The position numbers and the translations under genes are program-made. Shown here one piece after another: positions 1 to 7,804 of a DNA stretch of 64,000 nt. The stretch spans positions 558,001 to 622,000 of the forward strand of contig NZ_WHSB02000001.1 in the NCBI RefSeq assembly GCF_010994755.1. The letters run 5' to 3'. Below the pieces are notes generated by a model, which saw only the letters and a list, made by a program, of their open reading frames with translations, ran no database searches and was not told the origin of the DNA. Numbering within the stretch: the stretch's first letter is position 1; every line of letters starts with the position of its first letter. This stretch comes from Shinella lacus. GTDB lineage: Bacteria > Pseudomonadota > Alphaproteobacteria > Rhizobiales > Rhizobiaceae.

Positions 1-903
1 CACACCGGACGTGACCAGCCAGGTATCGACCCAGCCGAGCCCGCCTTCCTTCATCTTCAGCGCATGACGGAAGTCGACGGCCGGAGCGCCCTGGCTTTCG
101 GCGGTCAGCAACTGGCGGAAGACCTGCGCGAACTCGGTCGCGGCCACCACGGCGCCGCTTTGCAACAACTGGAAGAGCGTCGGGTTGTCCTGGTAGCGGG
201 TGAGCAGCAAGGCCTTCTGCTGGACGAGCAACTTCTCGATCTCGGTAAGCTCCTCGTCGGTCAGGACGTAGGGATTGAACGGCTTGCCATCCGGCCGGGG
301 CTTGATGCGGCTGCCCAGGCGATCGGTGACCAGGAGTGCGGCGAGCGCGATGTTTTCCTCGAAGCGGGAGCTGGTCGAAAGCATGCCGGAATAATCGGCA
401 TTGAACATGCATTCGAGCGTCTCGGTCTTCTCCGGCGCCACCTTGCCCGCATCGTAGGTGATGCCGTAGGCGCCCCAGCAGAACGGAAAGCCGATCTTGC
501 CGCCCGCTTCCGGCTCGGAGAGCACGTCGAAGGCCGCGGCCTGGAACTCCGGCAGGTAGCCGCCGGCATTCGGCACCTTGGCATAATCGACCGTGCGCAG
601 CAGCTTTTCGCGATAGTAGAGCTGCGGCCAGAAACCGTCGGCCTGGACGAGGTCGAACTCCTTGGAGCCGCCGACGCGCAGCTTGTTATAGGCCTCGGAA
701 TTTCCGTCGAAGAAGGTCGGAACGAACTTGACCTTGTTGGTCTCCTCGAAGGCGGTGATCTGGTCGGGCAGAAGATAGGCCTCCCACATCAGCGCGCGGA
801 CCTGGTCGGGCGCCGCCCAGGAGGGCCGTATGAAAGGCATGGTGAGTGCCGCCGTGGTGCCGGCGGCGAGAATGGATCGGCGTGTGAACTTCTTGTCGAA
901 CAT
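1..903 (-). CDS. ABC transporter substrate-binding protein, polyamine (PotD) type, 3' end cut by window edge
   Basis: The first 301 codons of a periplasmic binding protein are visible, starting at the ATG at 903; the reading frame runs open off the window. The N-terminus is a Tat-like signal (KKFTRRSILAAG, then a hydrophobic run ending near PSWA). The mature part resembles the family-1 extracellular binding proteins of spermidine/putrescine importers (for example VRALMWEAYLLPDQITAFEE and FCWGAYGITYDAG). It lies 130 bases downstream of the aminotransferase on the same strand, with a hairpin between them, so both are probably in one operon whose permease and ATPase genes lie outside the window. 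The substrate is inferred to be a polyamine or similar amine. The family call is firm; the ligand is not. Confidence 0.85.
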   Translation of the reverse strand, partial: MFDKKFTRRSILAAGTTAALTMPFIRPSWAAPDQVRALMWEAYLLPDQITAFEETNKVKFVPTFFDGNSEAYNKLRVGGSKEFDLVQADGFWPQLYYREKLLRTVDYAKVPNAGGYLPEFQAAAFDVLSEPEAGGKIGFPFCWGAYGITYDAGKVAPEKTETLECMFNADYSGMLSTSSRFEENIALAALLVTDRLGSRIKPRPDGKPFNPYVLTDEELTEIEKLLVQQKALLLTRYQDNPTLFQLLQSGAVVAATEFAQVFRQLLTAESQGAPAVDFRHALKMKEGGLGWVDTWLVTSGV

Positions 904-988
904 TGTCGTGATCCCCTTTGTTGGTCTTGCTGAACAGCGTCGCGTGCTTCGGCACGTCTTGTCATTCCCAGTGTTTCTTGCTTTCGGT

Positions 989-1015
989 GCTTCCGGCAGG
1001 CTTACCGCCGGAAGC
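989..1015 (-). other. Intercistronic hairpin between aminotransferase and binding protein
   Basis: Arms GCTTCCGGC (989-997) and GCCGGAAGC (1007-1015) form a perfect 9-bp stem with a 9-nt loop. On the minus strand no T-run follows, so it is more likely an mRNA-processing or stability element between two co-transcribed genes than a terminator. Confidence 0.5.
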
Positions 1016-1032
1016 TTTTGCGGGCTGGACGC

Positions 1033-2364
1033 TCAGGCGATGCCATCCGCTTCGATCGAGCCCAGCACCTCGTCGAGCACGTCGAGCGCGTGGGCCATAT
1101 CCTCCATGGAGCAATCCAGCGGAGGCTTGACCTTGATCAGGTTGCCGAGGCCGGCATAGCGGCTTTCGCCGAACAGCACACCACGATCGACACCGCGACG
1201 GTAGACCTCTGCGGCGGCCGCGCGCGCCGGCTCCTTGCTGTCGCGATCCTTGACCAGCTCGATCGACACGAAGAGGCCCGGCCCCCGGACATCGCCGATC
1301 AGCTTGCGGCGCCCCGCCATCTCATGCAGGCGGCCGGTGGCATATTCGCCGAGCGCATGCGCCTTCTCGCAGAGCCCGTCGCCGATGATCGCATCCACCG
1401 TAGCGACCGCGGCGGCCATCGCCACAGGGAAGGAGCCGAAGGTGAGCGCATCTTCGCCGGAATCGAATTTTTGGAGCTTGTCGCTGGCGAAGATGCCGGC
1501 CAGCGGGAAGCCGCCGCCGATGCCCTTGCCGAAGGTCATGATATCGGGAACGATGCCGTAGAAATCGGCCGCGAACATCTTGCCGGTGCGGCCGAAGCAG
1601 CTCTGAATTTCATCCCAGATCAGCAGGATGCCGCGGCGGTCGCAGATCTCGCGAACGCCCTTCAGGTAGGAATGCGGCAGCACGATATGGCCGCCATTGC
1701 CCATGATCGGCTCCATCATGATCGCCGCGACGCCGCCATCGACGCCCCTGTCGATCGCATCTTCGAGCAGCGACAGGCAGAGCTGGACGTCGGTCTCGGG
1801 ATCGAGGCCGAGGCGCGGGCGATACGGATCGGGATGCGGCACGCGGGTGAAGCGCGGCGAAATCGGCAGGAAAGGATTGTTCGGATGCGGCCAGCTTGCC
1901 GCCATCGTGGTGATCGAGCGGCCGTGATAGGCATCCTGCAGGACGATCAGGTTCTGCGCGCCGGGGCGGTTCTTGAAGGCGAGCTTCATCGCCATTTCGA
2001 CCGCGAGGCTGCCGTGCAGCGCATAGCCGATGCGGTTGAGATCGCCGGGCGAAATCTCGCGCAGCTTTGACGTCAGCGTCAGGAGCGGCCTGGTGTTGAA
2101 GTTCGGCCGCGCATGGGTGATTTCCCTGAGCTGGGCGATCGCCGCTTCGACGACGCGGGGATCGTTGGCGCCGAGATTGTTCGACCAGGCCTGCGAGGTA
2201 CAATCGAGGTAACGATTGCCCTTGTCGTCCCAGACATGGGAGCCGCGTGCCCGAACGAGCATGATCTTGGTGTTGTCCCCTTCGACCGGATCGTGGATCA
2301 GCGAGCGCTTTCCCTCCTCGATCCGATATTCGTCCGATTTTACAGCGGTTTGTGCGACATTCAT
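1033..2364 (-). CDS. Class III (omega) pyridoxal-phosphate aminotransferase
   Basis: A 443-aa fold-type I aminotransferase. The ATG at 2364 (MNVAQTAVKSDEY) is chosen over one 20 codons upstream because GAGAGGAAA sits just before it. Class III signature: WDEIQSCFGRTG, with the Asp (about D251) that holds the pyridine nitrogen, and FGKGIGGG, with the Schiff-base lysine (about K280). The usual SGSEA segment reads HGSLAVE here, a departure from most family members. It likely transfers the amino group of an omega-amine (GABA, polyamine product or similar) to a keto acid. It is co-oriented with a polyamine-type binding protein and divergent from a LysR gene, which suggests import followed by transamination. 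The exact substrate cannot be read from the sequence. Confidence 0.85.
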   Translation of the reverse strand: MNVAQTAVKSDEYRIEEGKRSLIHDPVEGDNTKIMLVRARGSHVWDDKGNRYLDCTSQAWSNNLGANDPRVVEAAIAQLREITHARPNFNTRPLLTLTSKLREISPGDLNRIGYALHGSLAVEMAMKLAFKNRPGAQNLIVLQDAYHGRSITTMAASWPHPNNPFLPISPRFTRVPHPDPYRPRLGLDPETDVQLCLSLLEDAIDRGVDGGVAAIMMEPIMGNGGHIVLPHSYLKGVREICDRRGILLIWDEIQSCFGRTGKMFAADFYGIVPDIMTFGKGIGGGFPLAGIFASDKLQKFDSGEDALTFGSFPVAMAAAVATVDAIIGDGLCEKAHALGEYATGRLHEMAGRRKLIGDVRGPGLFVSIELVKDRDSKEPARAAAAEVYRRGVDRGVLFGESRYAGLGNLIKVKPPLDCSMEDMAHALDVLDEVLGSIEADGIA

Positions 2365-2449
2365 GGGATGTTTCCTCTCACCTTCGATGAGCGCGATTAC
2401 CCCATGAAAGCGCGTTGACAACAAGGACGATTAGCGAAAGGATTAATTC

Positions 2450-3337
2450 ATGGCGCTTATGAATATCCAGCTTCGGCACGTCCGCTGCCTGCTTGCCGTC
2501 GCGGGCGAGAGGAGCTTTGCGCGCGCTGCCGAAAAGCTCGCGGTCTCGCAGCCGGCGCTGTCGCAAACCATCAGCCAGCTGGAGGAGACGCTGGGCTTCG
2601 AAATCTTCCAGCGCACGACGCGCAGCGTCACCCTCACCAAGGACGGTGAGGCGCTCTGCGAATATGCCCAGAAGCTCAACCGGGCGATGGAGAGTTTTTA
2701 CCGGGACGTGAAGTCGCTCCAGCTCTCCGTGCACAATTCCCTGCGCGTCGGCTATCTCATTGGCACGGCTGTGGAATTCATCCCGAAGATCACTCAGGAA
2801 TTCGAGCGCCGTTTTCCCAATGCCACGTTGGAATTCATCGAATACGACTTCAACAATCCGGATGCGGGCCTTGCCACTGGCAGCGTGGATTGCGGCATCT
2901 TCCGCCCGCCCGTCGATACGACCAATATCAACATCGTCGAGATCGCGCGGGAGCGGTGCGTCGCCTGCCTGCCGGATGGCCATCCGCTCAGCCTGCAGGA
3001 GACCGTCGAGGTGGAGCAGCTGCTCGACGAGCCCTTCATCGCGGCTCCAGGCTCAGGCATCTGGCGCGACTACTGGCTGGCCGGCCAGTACCGCAACGGC
3101 CGCGAGGCCCGCGTCGTCTTCGAAGCGGCGACGGTAGATTCCGAGTTGCAGGCGGTCGCCATGCGCAAGGGCATCAGCATCACGGCGGAAAGCACCGCCC
3201 GTTTCTACGCCCGCCCGGGCGTCGCCTTCCGCACCATCACCAACATGGAGGAATGCGTCATCGCCATCGGCTACAAACATCCGGCAAACCCGCTCGTCAG
3301 GGAGCTTATCGACGTCGCGCGGTCCGTCGCCCGCTAA
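2450..3337 (+). CDS. LysR-family transcriptional regulator
   Basis: A 295-aa LysR-type regulator with an N-terminal winged HTH (residues about 5-63: RHVRCLLAVAGERSFARAAE, then SQPALSQTISQLEE) and a periplasmic-binding-like effector domain. The start at 2450 has AAAGGA upstream at good spacing; an in-frame ATG at 2459 is an alternative. It is divergent from the aminotransferase, with 85 bases between starts, the classic arrangement for a LysR activator of the adjacent operon. The inducer is unknown, probably the amine substrate or its product. Confidence 0.88.
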   Translation: MALMNIQLRHVRCLLAVAGERSFARAAEKLAVSQPALSQTISQLEETLGFEIFQRTTRSVTLTKDGEALCEYAQKLNRAMESFYRDVKSLQLSVHNSLRVGYLIGTAVEFIPKITQEFERRFPNATLEFIEYDFNNPDAGLATGSVDCGIFRPPVDTTNINIVEIARERCVACLPDGHPLSLQETVEVEQLLDEPFIAAPGSGIWRDYWLAGQYRNGREARVVFEAATVDSELQAVAMRKGISITAESTARFYARPGVAFRTITNMEECVIAIGYKHPANPLVRELIDVARSVAR

Positions 3338-3343
3338 GCGCTG

Positions 3344-4000
3344 CTATCTCGGCGCGAGGCCATCGAGCAGGAAATCGAGGCCCTTGCGGAAAACGCCGTC
3401 CCAGTCGTCGTCCAACAGCAGGCCGGAGCGCTCGATCGTCGGATAGTGATGCTCAACGCGCTGCTGACCGCTCGCCCTGTCTGCATCCGAGAGGTCGAAG
3501 CTCGACCGGGTGATGGTGGCGCCCATCACATAGTTCCAGAGCGACCATATCGCGACGTTCAAATCCGCGTCGGCGACACCGGCTCCGGAGAGCGTCTTGC
3601 TCAGCAGTTCCAGGCGGGCGAGGATGTTCGGCCCGAGGGCGCGGCGCGGCAAAAGCGACGCCGACCAGGGATGGCGCAACATGCTGGCGCGCCAGTCTTC
3701 GAGCATGTGAAGGACGTCCGCGCGCCAGTCCTGAGACCCGATTGTTCCGCGATATTCGAGCACGGAATCGAGCGCCAGATCGAAGACATCCTCCTTGTTG
3801 TCGACGTGCCAGTAGAGGCTCATCACGCCCGAGCCGAGGCGATCGGCGAGCCGGCGCATCTTCAAGCCATCGAGCCCTTCGGCGTCCAGCAGCTCCACCG
3901 CCGTCGCCACGATCCGGTCCAGGGAGAGCGGCGGTTCTCCGCGTGGTTCGGGCACGGACGCACCCGTCCGTTGAGATCGTTTGCTGGATTTGGCTGCCAT
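3344..4000 (-). CDS. TetR/AcrR-family transcriptional regulator
   Basis: A 218-aa TetR-family repressor. The HTH lies at about residues 26-75 (LDRIVATAVELLDAEG, LKMRRLADRLGSGVMSLYWH), followed by a TetR_C-like ligand domain. The N-terminus is basic and Ser-rich. It ends 7 bases from the convergent LysR gene and is divergent from a RidA-like gene; a perfect double palindrome sits between the two starts and is the obvious operator. It probably represses itself and the RidA-like gene. The ligand cannot be predicted. Confidence 0.88.
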   Translation of the reverse strand: MAAKSSKRSQRTGASVPEPRGEPPLSLDRIVATAVELLDAEGLDGLKMRRLADRLGSGVMSLYWHVDNKEDVFDLALDSVLEYRGTIGSQDWRADVLHMLEDWRASMLRHPWSASLLPRRALGPNILARLELLSKTLSGAGVADADLNVAIWSLWNYVMGATITRSSFDLSDADRASGQQRVEHHYPTIERSGLLLDDDWDGVFRKGLDFLLDGLAPR

Positions 4001-4066
4001 CCGTCTTCCCTGCTGATCAGTGCGGCGACTTAACCCGACGACGTGGAGAATGTCGATCCTGACCGG

Positions 4067-4116
4067 TTGACTCGTACGACGTACGATGCGATGAAGTCGT
4101 ACGTCGTACGAGTCAA
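4067..4116. promoter_or_regulatory. Perfect double-palindrome operator between TetR and RidA-like genes
   Basis: Arm TTGACTCGTACGACGTACGA (4067-4086) and its exact reverse complement (4097-4116) are separated by 10 bases. Each arm also contains a 15-bp odd palindrome, TCGTACG-A-CGTACGA and TCGTACG-T-CGTACGA. This gives two dimer sites inside one dyad, as for cooperative TetR-family binding. TTGACT at each outer end resembles a -35 box pointing inwards, so the site could cover divergent promoters; I did not find convincing -10 boxes. Confidence 0.8.
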
Positions 4117-4238
4117 CATATGAGCGACCCGTCGAAGTTCAACCCTGCGGCCGCGAGGACACGTCGCCTGCCGTCTCGGAGCCGAGAGAAACCATGTCAC
4201 ACGCAATCCAGCACCTGCTTATTGGAGGGCTCATCATC

Positions 4239-4676
4239 ATGACCACGGGAGTTTCCACTGTGACGAAAGCGAACGATCTCAAGATGACCATCGTCAATCC
4301 GAAAAACCTCTACGATCCGACGCCGAACGGCTACAGCACCGCGGTGATCGTGCCGAGCAATGCGCGGGTGGCCTATATTTCCGGACAGGGCGGACAGGAC
4401 GCCACAGGAGGCTTGTCGCCCGACTTCGCCGTCCAGGTGAGGCAGGCCTACGCCAATCTGCGCGCCGCCCTCGATGGTCTCGGCGCCAGGCCGGACCAGG
4501 TCGCCAAGCTCACGATCTTCGTGGTCGACCACGACATGTCCAAGCTTGAGGTGCTGACCCGGAACGTCAAGGAGATGTTCGGTAACACGCTGCCGGCACA
4601 GACGCTCGTTCCCGTTCCCAAACTTGCCATCGACCCCATGCTCTTCGAGGTCGAAGCCATCGTCATGCTGGAATAG
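4239..4676 (+). CDS. RidA/YjgF-like protein lacking the canonical catalytic arginine
   Basis: A Rid-superfamily protein of 145 aa from the ATG at 4239, preceded by GGAGGG at 9-nt spacing. A start at 4194 with GAGAGAAACC is also possible and would add 15 residues. The trimeric Rid fold is recognisable (VAYISGQGGQDATG, VRQAYANLRAALDGLGA, ending VEAIVML). At the position where RidA enamine/imine deaminases carry the substrate-binding Arg (usually PARS), this protein has PAQT, so it probably belongs to a Rid subgroup without that activity. It is controlled by the adjacent TetR through the 4067-4116 operator. The specific function is unknown. Confidence 0.8.
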   Translation: MTTGVSTVTKANDLKMTIVNPKNLYDPTPNGYSTAVIVPSNARVAYISGQGGQDATGGLSPDFAVQVRQAYANLRAALDGLGARPDQVAKLTIFVVDHDMSKLEVLTRNVKEMFGNTLPAQTLVPVPKLAIDPMLFEVEAIVMLE

Positions 4677-4685
4677 CGGTTTTCG

Positions 4686-5978
4686 CTAGAACAACATCTC
4701 GCCGATAGATAGCTTCCTAAGTGCCACGGCGATATTGGCGACCAGCGCTTCCTTTTTCGGACCGTGATCGGGATAGCGGGTCATGTTGTCGCCATTGTGC
4801 ATGAAGACATAGCCGCCCTGGCCCGTAGCCGTCGGATATTGCCAGATCCAGTCCGCCGGCTTCGGGTCGTGCGCGGGGCCGATGTCGGTCAGCCAGATCG
4901 CTCCGGGCGGCGGGTCGGTCCAGCCACGAGCATATTGGCCGAAAACGCCTTGCCACCCGTCGAACCCATCGCCGAGGTCCGAGAAAATGCCGAAGCGATC
5001 GTCGCGCGGGCGCACCTTGATGTTCGTGAAGGGGCGCGGCGGGACGGCATGGAACAGTGCCATGAACGGCAGCCACGGCTGGCACGGCTCCGCGCAGAGG
5101 ATCAGGTTTCCGCCGCGCTCCAGAAATGCCAGCAAGTCTTCGGCCCGGCTCTTCAGGAAGAACTCGTCATGGCTGCTGGGAAGGTAGAGCGTGTCCGTCG
5201 CCCCGAGCAATTCCGGGCCGAGCTGGTAGAGGGGGGTGAACTGGGTCTCGAAACCCGCCTGCCCCAGGCTTTCCTCGATCCATTCGGGATGCCATTCCGA
5301 GGGCACGTGCGAACATTGCAGGTAGGTGAACCGGCTGCGCTGGGGCCGCTCGATGCCGAGCTCGCGGTTCAGCCAGGGATAGAACGACTGCAAGAAACGC
5401 GTCGTGGCCGGCATGAAGCGCTGGCCGTTATGCGAGTGCGGGTCCAGCGTCGTGAGTAGCAGGCGCCCGCCGCCCGGCAGCGATGGAAAGTCGAGAAACA
5501 GGCTGCCGCGTCCATCGTCGATCTCCAGTATCGAGCGTGCGCCCTCCGGAACATTGTAGGAGCCGCCCCAATGCCAGCTCATATGCGAAAGCGGCATGCT
5601 TTCGGTGATGGGGTGGTGCGGCTCGGAGAACTTGACCTCCAGCTTTTCGCCCTTCGTCCACCACAGCCAGTCGCGGCAGTTGCCGGGCGTCCATTCCAGC
5701 CCCGGTATGTCGAGCCAGTCGGCATGGCCCTGAAGACAAACGACAAGAAACCCGCCGCCGTAGAGATAACCGTTCAACTGCTGCGCATGGGGGAGCGCTG
5801 CGGCCGCGTCCATCGCATCCGGCATGACCACCGCCGCATAGGACGACAGGTCGACCTTCGGCAGGTCGTGGATGTAGATGAGATCGTCGATATAATGACG
5901 GAAATCCTGGAAGCTCCTGAGCTGCCAGCTGTTGCCCCAATGGATATAGGCGACACGTTTGCCGGGTGCTTCAGCCAT
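4686..5978 (-). CDS. Uncharacterised protein with two glutamine-amidotransferase-like modules, linked to an ABC importer
   Basis: A 430-aa protein with no signal peptide or membrane segment that I do not recognise as a named family. Two Rossmann-like segments resemble class I glutamine-amidotransferase-like folds: residues about 5-90 (SSYAAVVMPDAMDAA, GYLYGGGFLVVCLQGHADW) and about 220-300 (TDTLYLPSSHDEFF, FLERGGNLILCAEPCQPW). A cysteine follows the core strand in each. It is rich in Trp and His (LWWTKGEK, SHMSWHWGGSYN), which may suit metal or sugar binding. Its start overlaps the upstream ATPase gene by 8 bases, and it is the last gene of the importer operon, so it should act in the cytoplasm on or around the imported substrate. 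The function is not assigned. Confidence 0.75.
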   Translation of the reverse strand: MAEAPGKRVAYIHWGNSWQLRSFQDFRHYIDDLIYIHDLPKVDLSSYAAVVMPDAMDAAAALPHAQQLNGYLYGGGFLVVCLQGHADWLDIPGLEWTPGNCRDWLWWTKGEKLEVKFSEPHHPITESMPLSHMSWHWGGSYNVPEGARSILEIDDGRGSLFLDFPSLPGGGRLLLTTLDPHSHNGQRFMPATTRFLQSFYPWLNRELGIERPQRSRFTYLQCSHVPSEWHPEWIEESLGQAGFETQFTPLYQLGPELLGATDTLYLPSSHDEFFLKSRAEDLLAFLERGGNLILCAEPCQPWLPFMALFHAVPPRPFTNIKVRPRDDRFGIFSDLGDGFDGWQGVFGQYARGWTDPPPGAIWLTDIGPAHDPKPADWIWQYPTATGQGGYVFMHNGDNMTRYPDHGPKKEALVANIAVALRKLSIGEMLF

Positions 5979-6750
5979 CGATCACCACTCCCTCATGGCG
6001 GAACACCGGTGCGTAGGTATGCTTGGCAAGCCCGGAAAAATCCGCGCGCGCGATCGGCAGGTCATAGAGCGCCGTCAGGTTTTCGGCATTGAGCGCATCC
6101 GCCGTCGGCCCGCAGACATATCTGCTGCCGCTGGTCATCAGCAGCACGTCGCTAGCGATCTCCACCGCGTGCTGCGGCATATGGGTGGAAAAGACGATCG
6201 TCATGGCGTGGCTGTCCCGCAGGTGCTCCAGCAGGCTCAAGACCTTGTCCTGGTTCTTGTAGTCGAGCGCGGCACAAGGCTCGTCAAGCACCAGCAATTC
6301 GCATTCCGATGCGAGCGCCTGAGCGATCATCACCAGCTGGCGCTGGCCGCCGCTCAACGAATTGAAGGTCTGCGGCTCGAAATCCTCGATGCCGAGCATG
6401 TGGAAATAATGCCGCACGATCTCGTAATCCCGCTTGCCGGGCGCGCCGAACAGGCCGAGATGGCGCGCTCTTCCCATCAGCGCGATATCGAGGGCGGAAT
6501 AGGAGAACGGCACTTCGAAGAGCTGCGGCACGAAGCCCACCTGCCCGCCGATCGAAAGCCGTCCAGACCGGGGCTTTATCAGGCCGATGAGCGTGTTGAT
6601 GAGCGTGGTCTTGCCGACGCCGTTGGCACCGAGCACGGCCAGGGTCCGGCCGCGTTCCAGGCGGAGGCTGTAGTCCCGAAGGATGATCCTGCCGCCGCGC
6701 TCGACGGTGAGGTCGCTTGCCTCAATCACTGGACCAGCCTCCCTTCGCAT
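5971..6750 (-). CDS. ABC importer ATPase, siderophore/cobalamin (FecE/BtuD) type
   Basis: A 259-aa nucleotide-binding subunit. Walker A GANGVGKTT, signature LSGGQ, Walker B LLVLDEP and the H-loop (STHMPQH) are all present. The start at 6750 (MRREAGPVIEASDL) lies inside the end of the permease gene (28-base overlap), and the 3' end overlaps the downstream hypothetical gene. It powers import of an iron-siderophore, haem, B12-like or other large chelate with its FecCD-type permease. Confidence 0.9.
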   Translation of the reverse strand: MRREAGPVIEASDLTVERGGRIILRDYSLRLERGRTLAVLGANGVGKTTLINTLIGLIKPRSGRLSIGGQVGFVPQLFEVPFSYSALDIALMGRARHLGLFGAPGKRDYEIVRHYFHMLGIEDFEPQTFNSLSGGQRQLVMIAQALASECELLVLDEPCAALDYKNQDKVLSLLEHLRDSHAMTIVFSTHMPQHAVEIASDVLLMTSGSRYVCGPTADALNAENLTALYDLPIARADFSGLAKHTYAPVFRHEGVVIDG

Positions 6751-7804
6751 GCAGGCGGCGCAGGATCACCGCAAACACCGGAACGCCGATCAGCGCAGTG
6801 ATGATGCCGAGCGGGATTTCGGCGGTCGTTACCGTGCGCGCCAGGTTGTCGACCATCAGCAGGTAGATCGCGCCCAGCACGCCGGAGACCGGCAAGAGCC
6901 GCTGGTGATCGGCCCCGACAAGCGCGCGGGCGACATGCGGAATTACGAGGCCGACCCAGCCGATAATGCCCGACGTCGCGACCACGCCGGCCGAGATGAG
7001 CGCGGACGCGACCAGGATGATCCATTGCACCAGCACGACCCTTGTGCCGAGCGCGCGCGCCTTTTCCTCGCCAAGCGACATGATGTTGATCTGGAAGCGC
7101 AGCAGGTAGATCGCGATGGCGGACGGCACCACCGCCGCGGCGACCAGCAGCACGTCCAGATAGTTGCTGGAGGCGATGCTGCCCATCAGCCAGTAGGTGA
7201 TGGCAGGCAATTTCTGGAAGGGATCGGCCAGCAGCTTGGCAATCGAAATCGCCGCCGAAAAGAAGGCCGAGATGACGACGCCCGCGAGAACCAGCGTCAG
7301 CATGCTGGTGCGGCCCCGCACAGTGGATAACAGCTTGACGAGAAAGACGCTGCCGATGCCGAAGAAGAAGGCCATGGCCAGCAGGAGATACCCCTGCCAT
7401 CCGATCAGGATCGCCAGCGTGCCGCCGAAGCCGGCGCCCGAGGTGACGCCGATGATACCGGGATCAACCAGCGGGTTGCGAAACAGCCCCTGGAGCGCAG
7501 CACCCGAAACAGACAGGCCGAAACCGATGATGACGGCCGCCATGATGCGCGGCAGGCGAACCTGCTCGACCACCACCTCATGCACCGGATCCCAGTAGGG
7601 CGCGACCAGCGGATGGACGTTGTCGATGAGGATATAGGTGACGTCGCGCACCGACAGGTCGTAGCGCCCGATCGTCACCGAATAGAGCACGACGGCAACC
7701 AGCAGGGTGATCAGCGCTGGAAGGATCGAAACCGAAGCCAGTTTCCGGCCAAGCCAGCCGGTTCTCACTTTGCCGGCCGGCGCCTCAGCCGAAGAGTTCG
7801 GCAT
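6722..7804 (-). CDS. ABC importer permease, FecCD type
   Basis: A 360-aa inner-membrane protein with roughly nine to ten hydrophobic segments and the FecCD hallmarks: SGAALQGLFRNPLVDPGIIGVTSGAG near the N-terminal third and WVGLVIPHVARALVG near the C-terminus, the latter being the coupling region to the ATPase. The start at 7804 overlaps the end of the binding-protein gene by 20 bases, consistent with translational coupling. It presumably works as a homodimer, since only one permease gene is present. Confidence 0.92.
   Translation of the reverse strand: MPNSSAEAPAGKVRTGWLGRKLASVSILPALITLLVAVVLYSVTIGRYDLSVRDVTYILIDNVHPLVAPYWDPVHEVVVEQVRLPRIMAAVIIGFGLSVSGAALQGLFRNPLVDPGIIGVTSGAGFGGTLAILIGWQGYLLLAMAFFFGIGSVFLVKLLSTVRGRTSMLTLVLAGVVISAFFSAAISIAKLLADPFQKLPAITYWLMGSIASSNYLDVLLVAAAVVPSAIAIYLLRFQINIMSLGEEKARALGTRVVLVQWIILVASALISAGVVATSGIIGWVGLVIPHVARALVGADHQRLLPVSGVLGAIYLLMVDNLARTVTTAEIPLGIITALIGVPVFAVILRRLHAKGGWSSD

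Noticed and set aside
1018-2070. Long open frame on the plus strand opposite the aminotransferase
   Set aside because: It is antisense to a gene with clear class III aminotransferase motifs and shows no recognisable domain; GC-rich DNA produces such frames.
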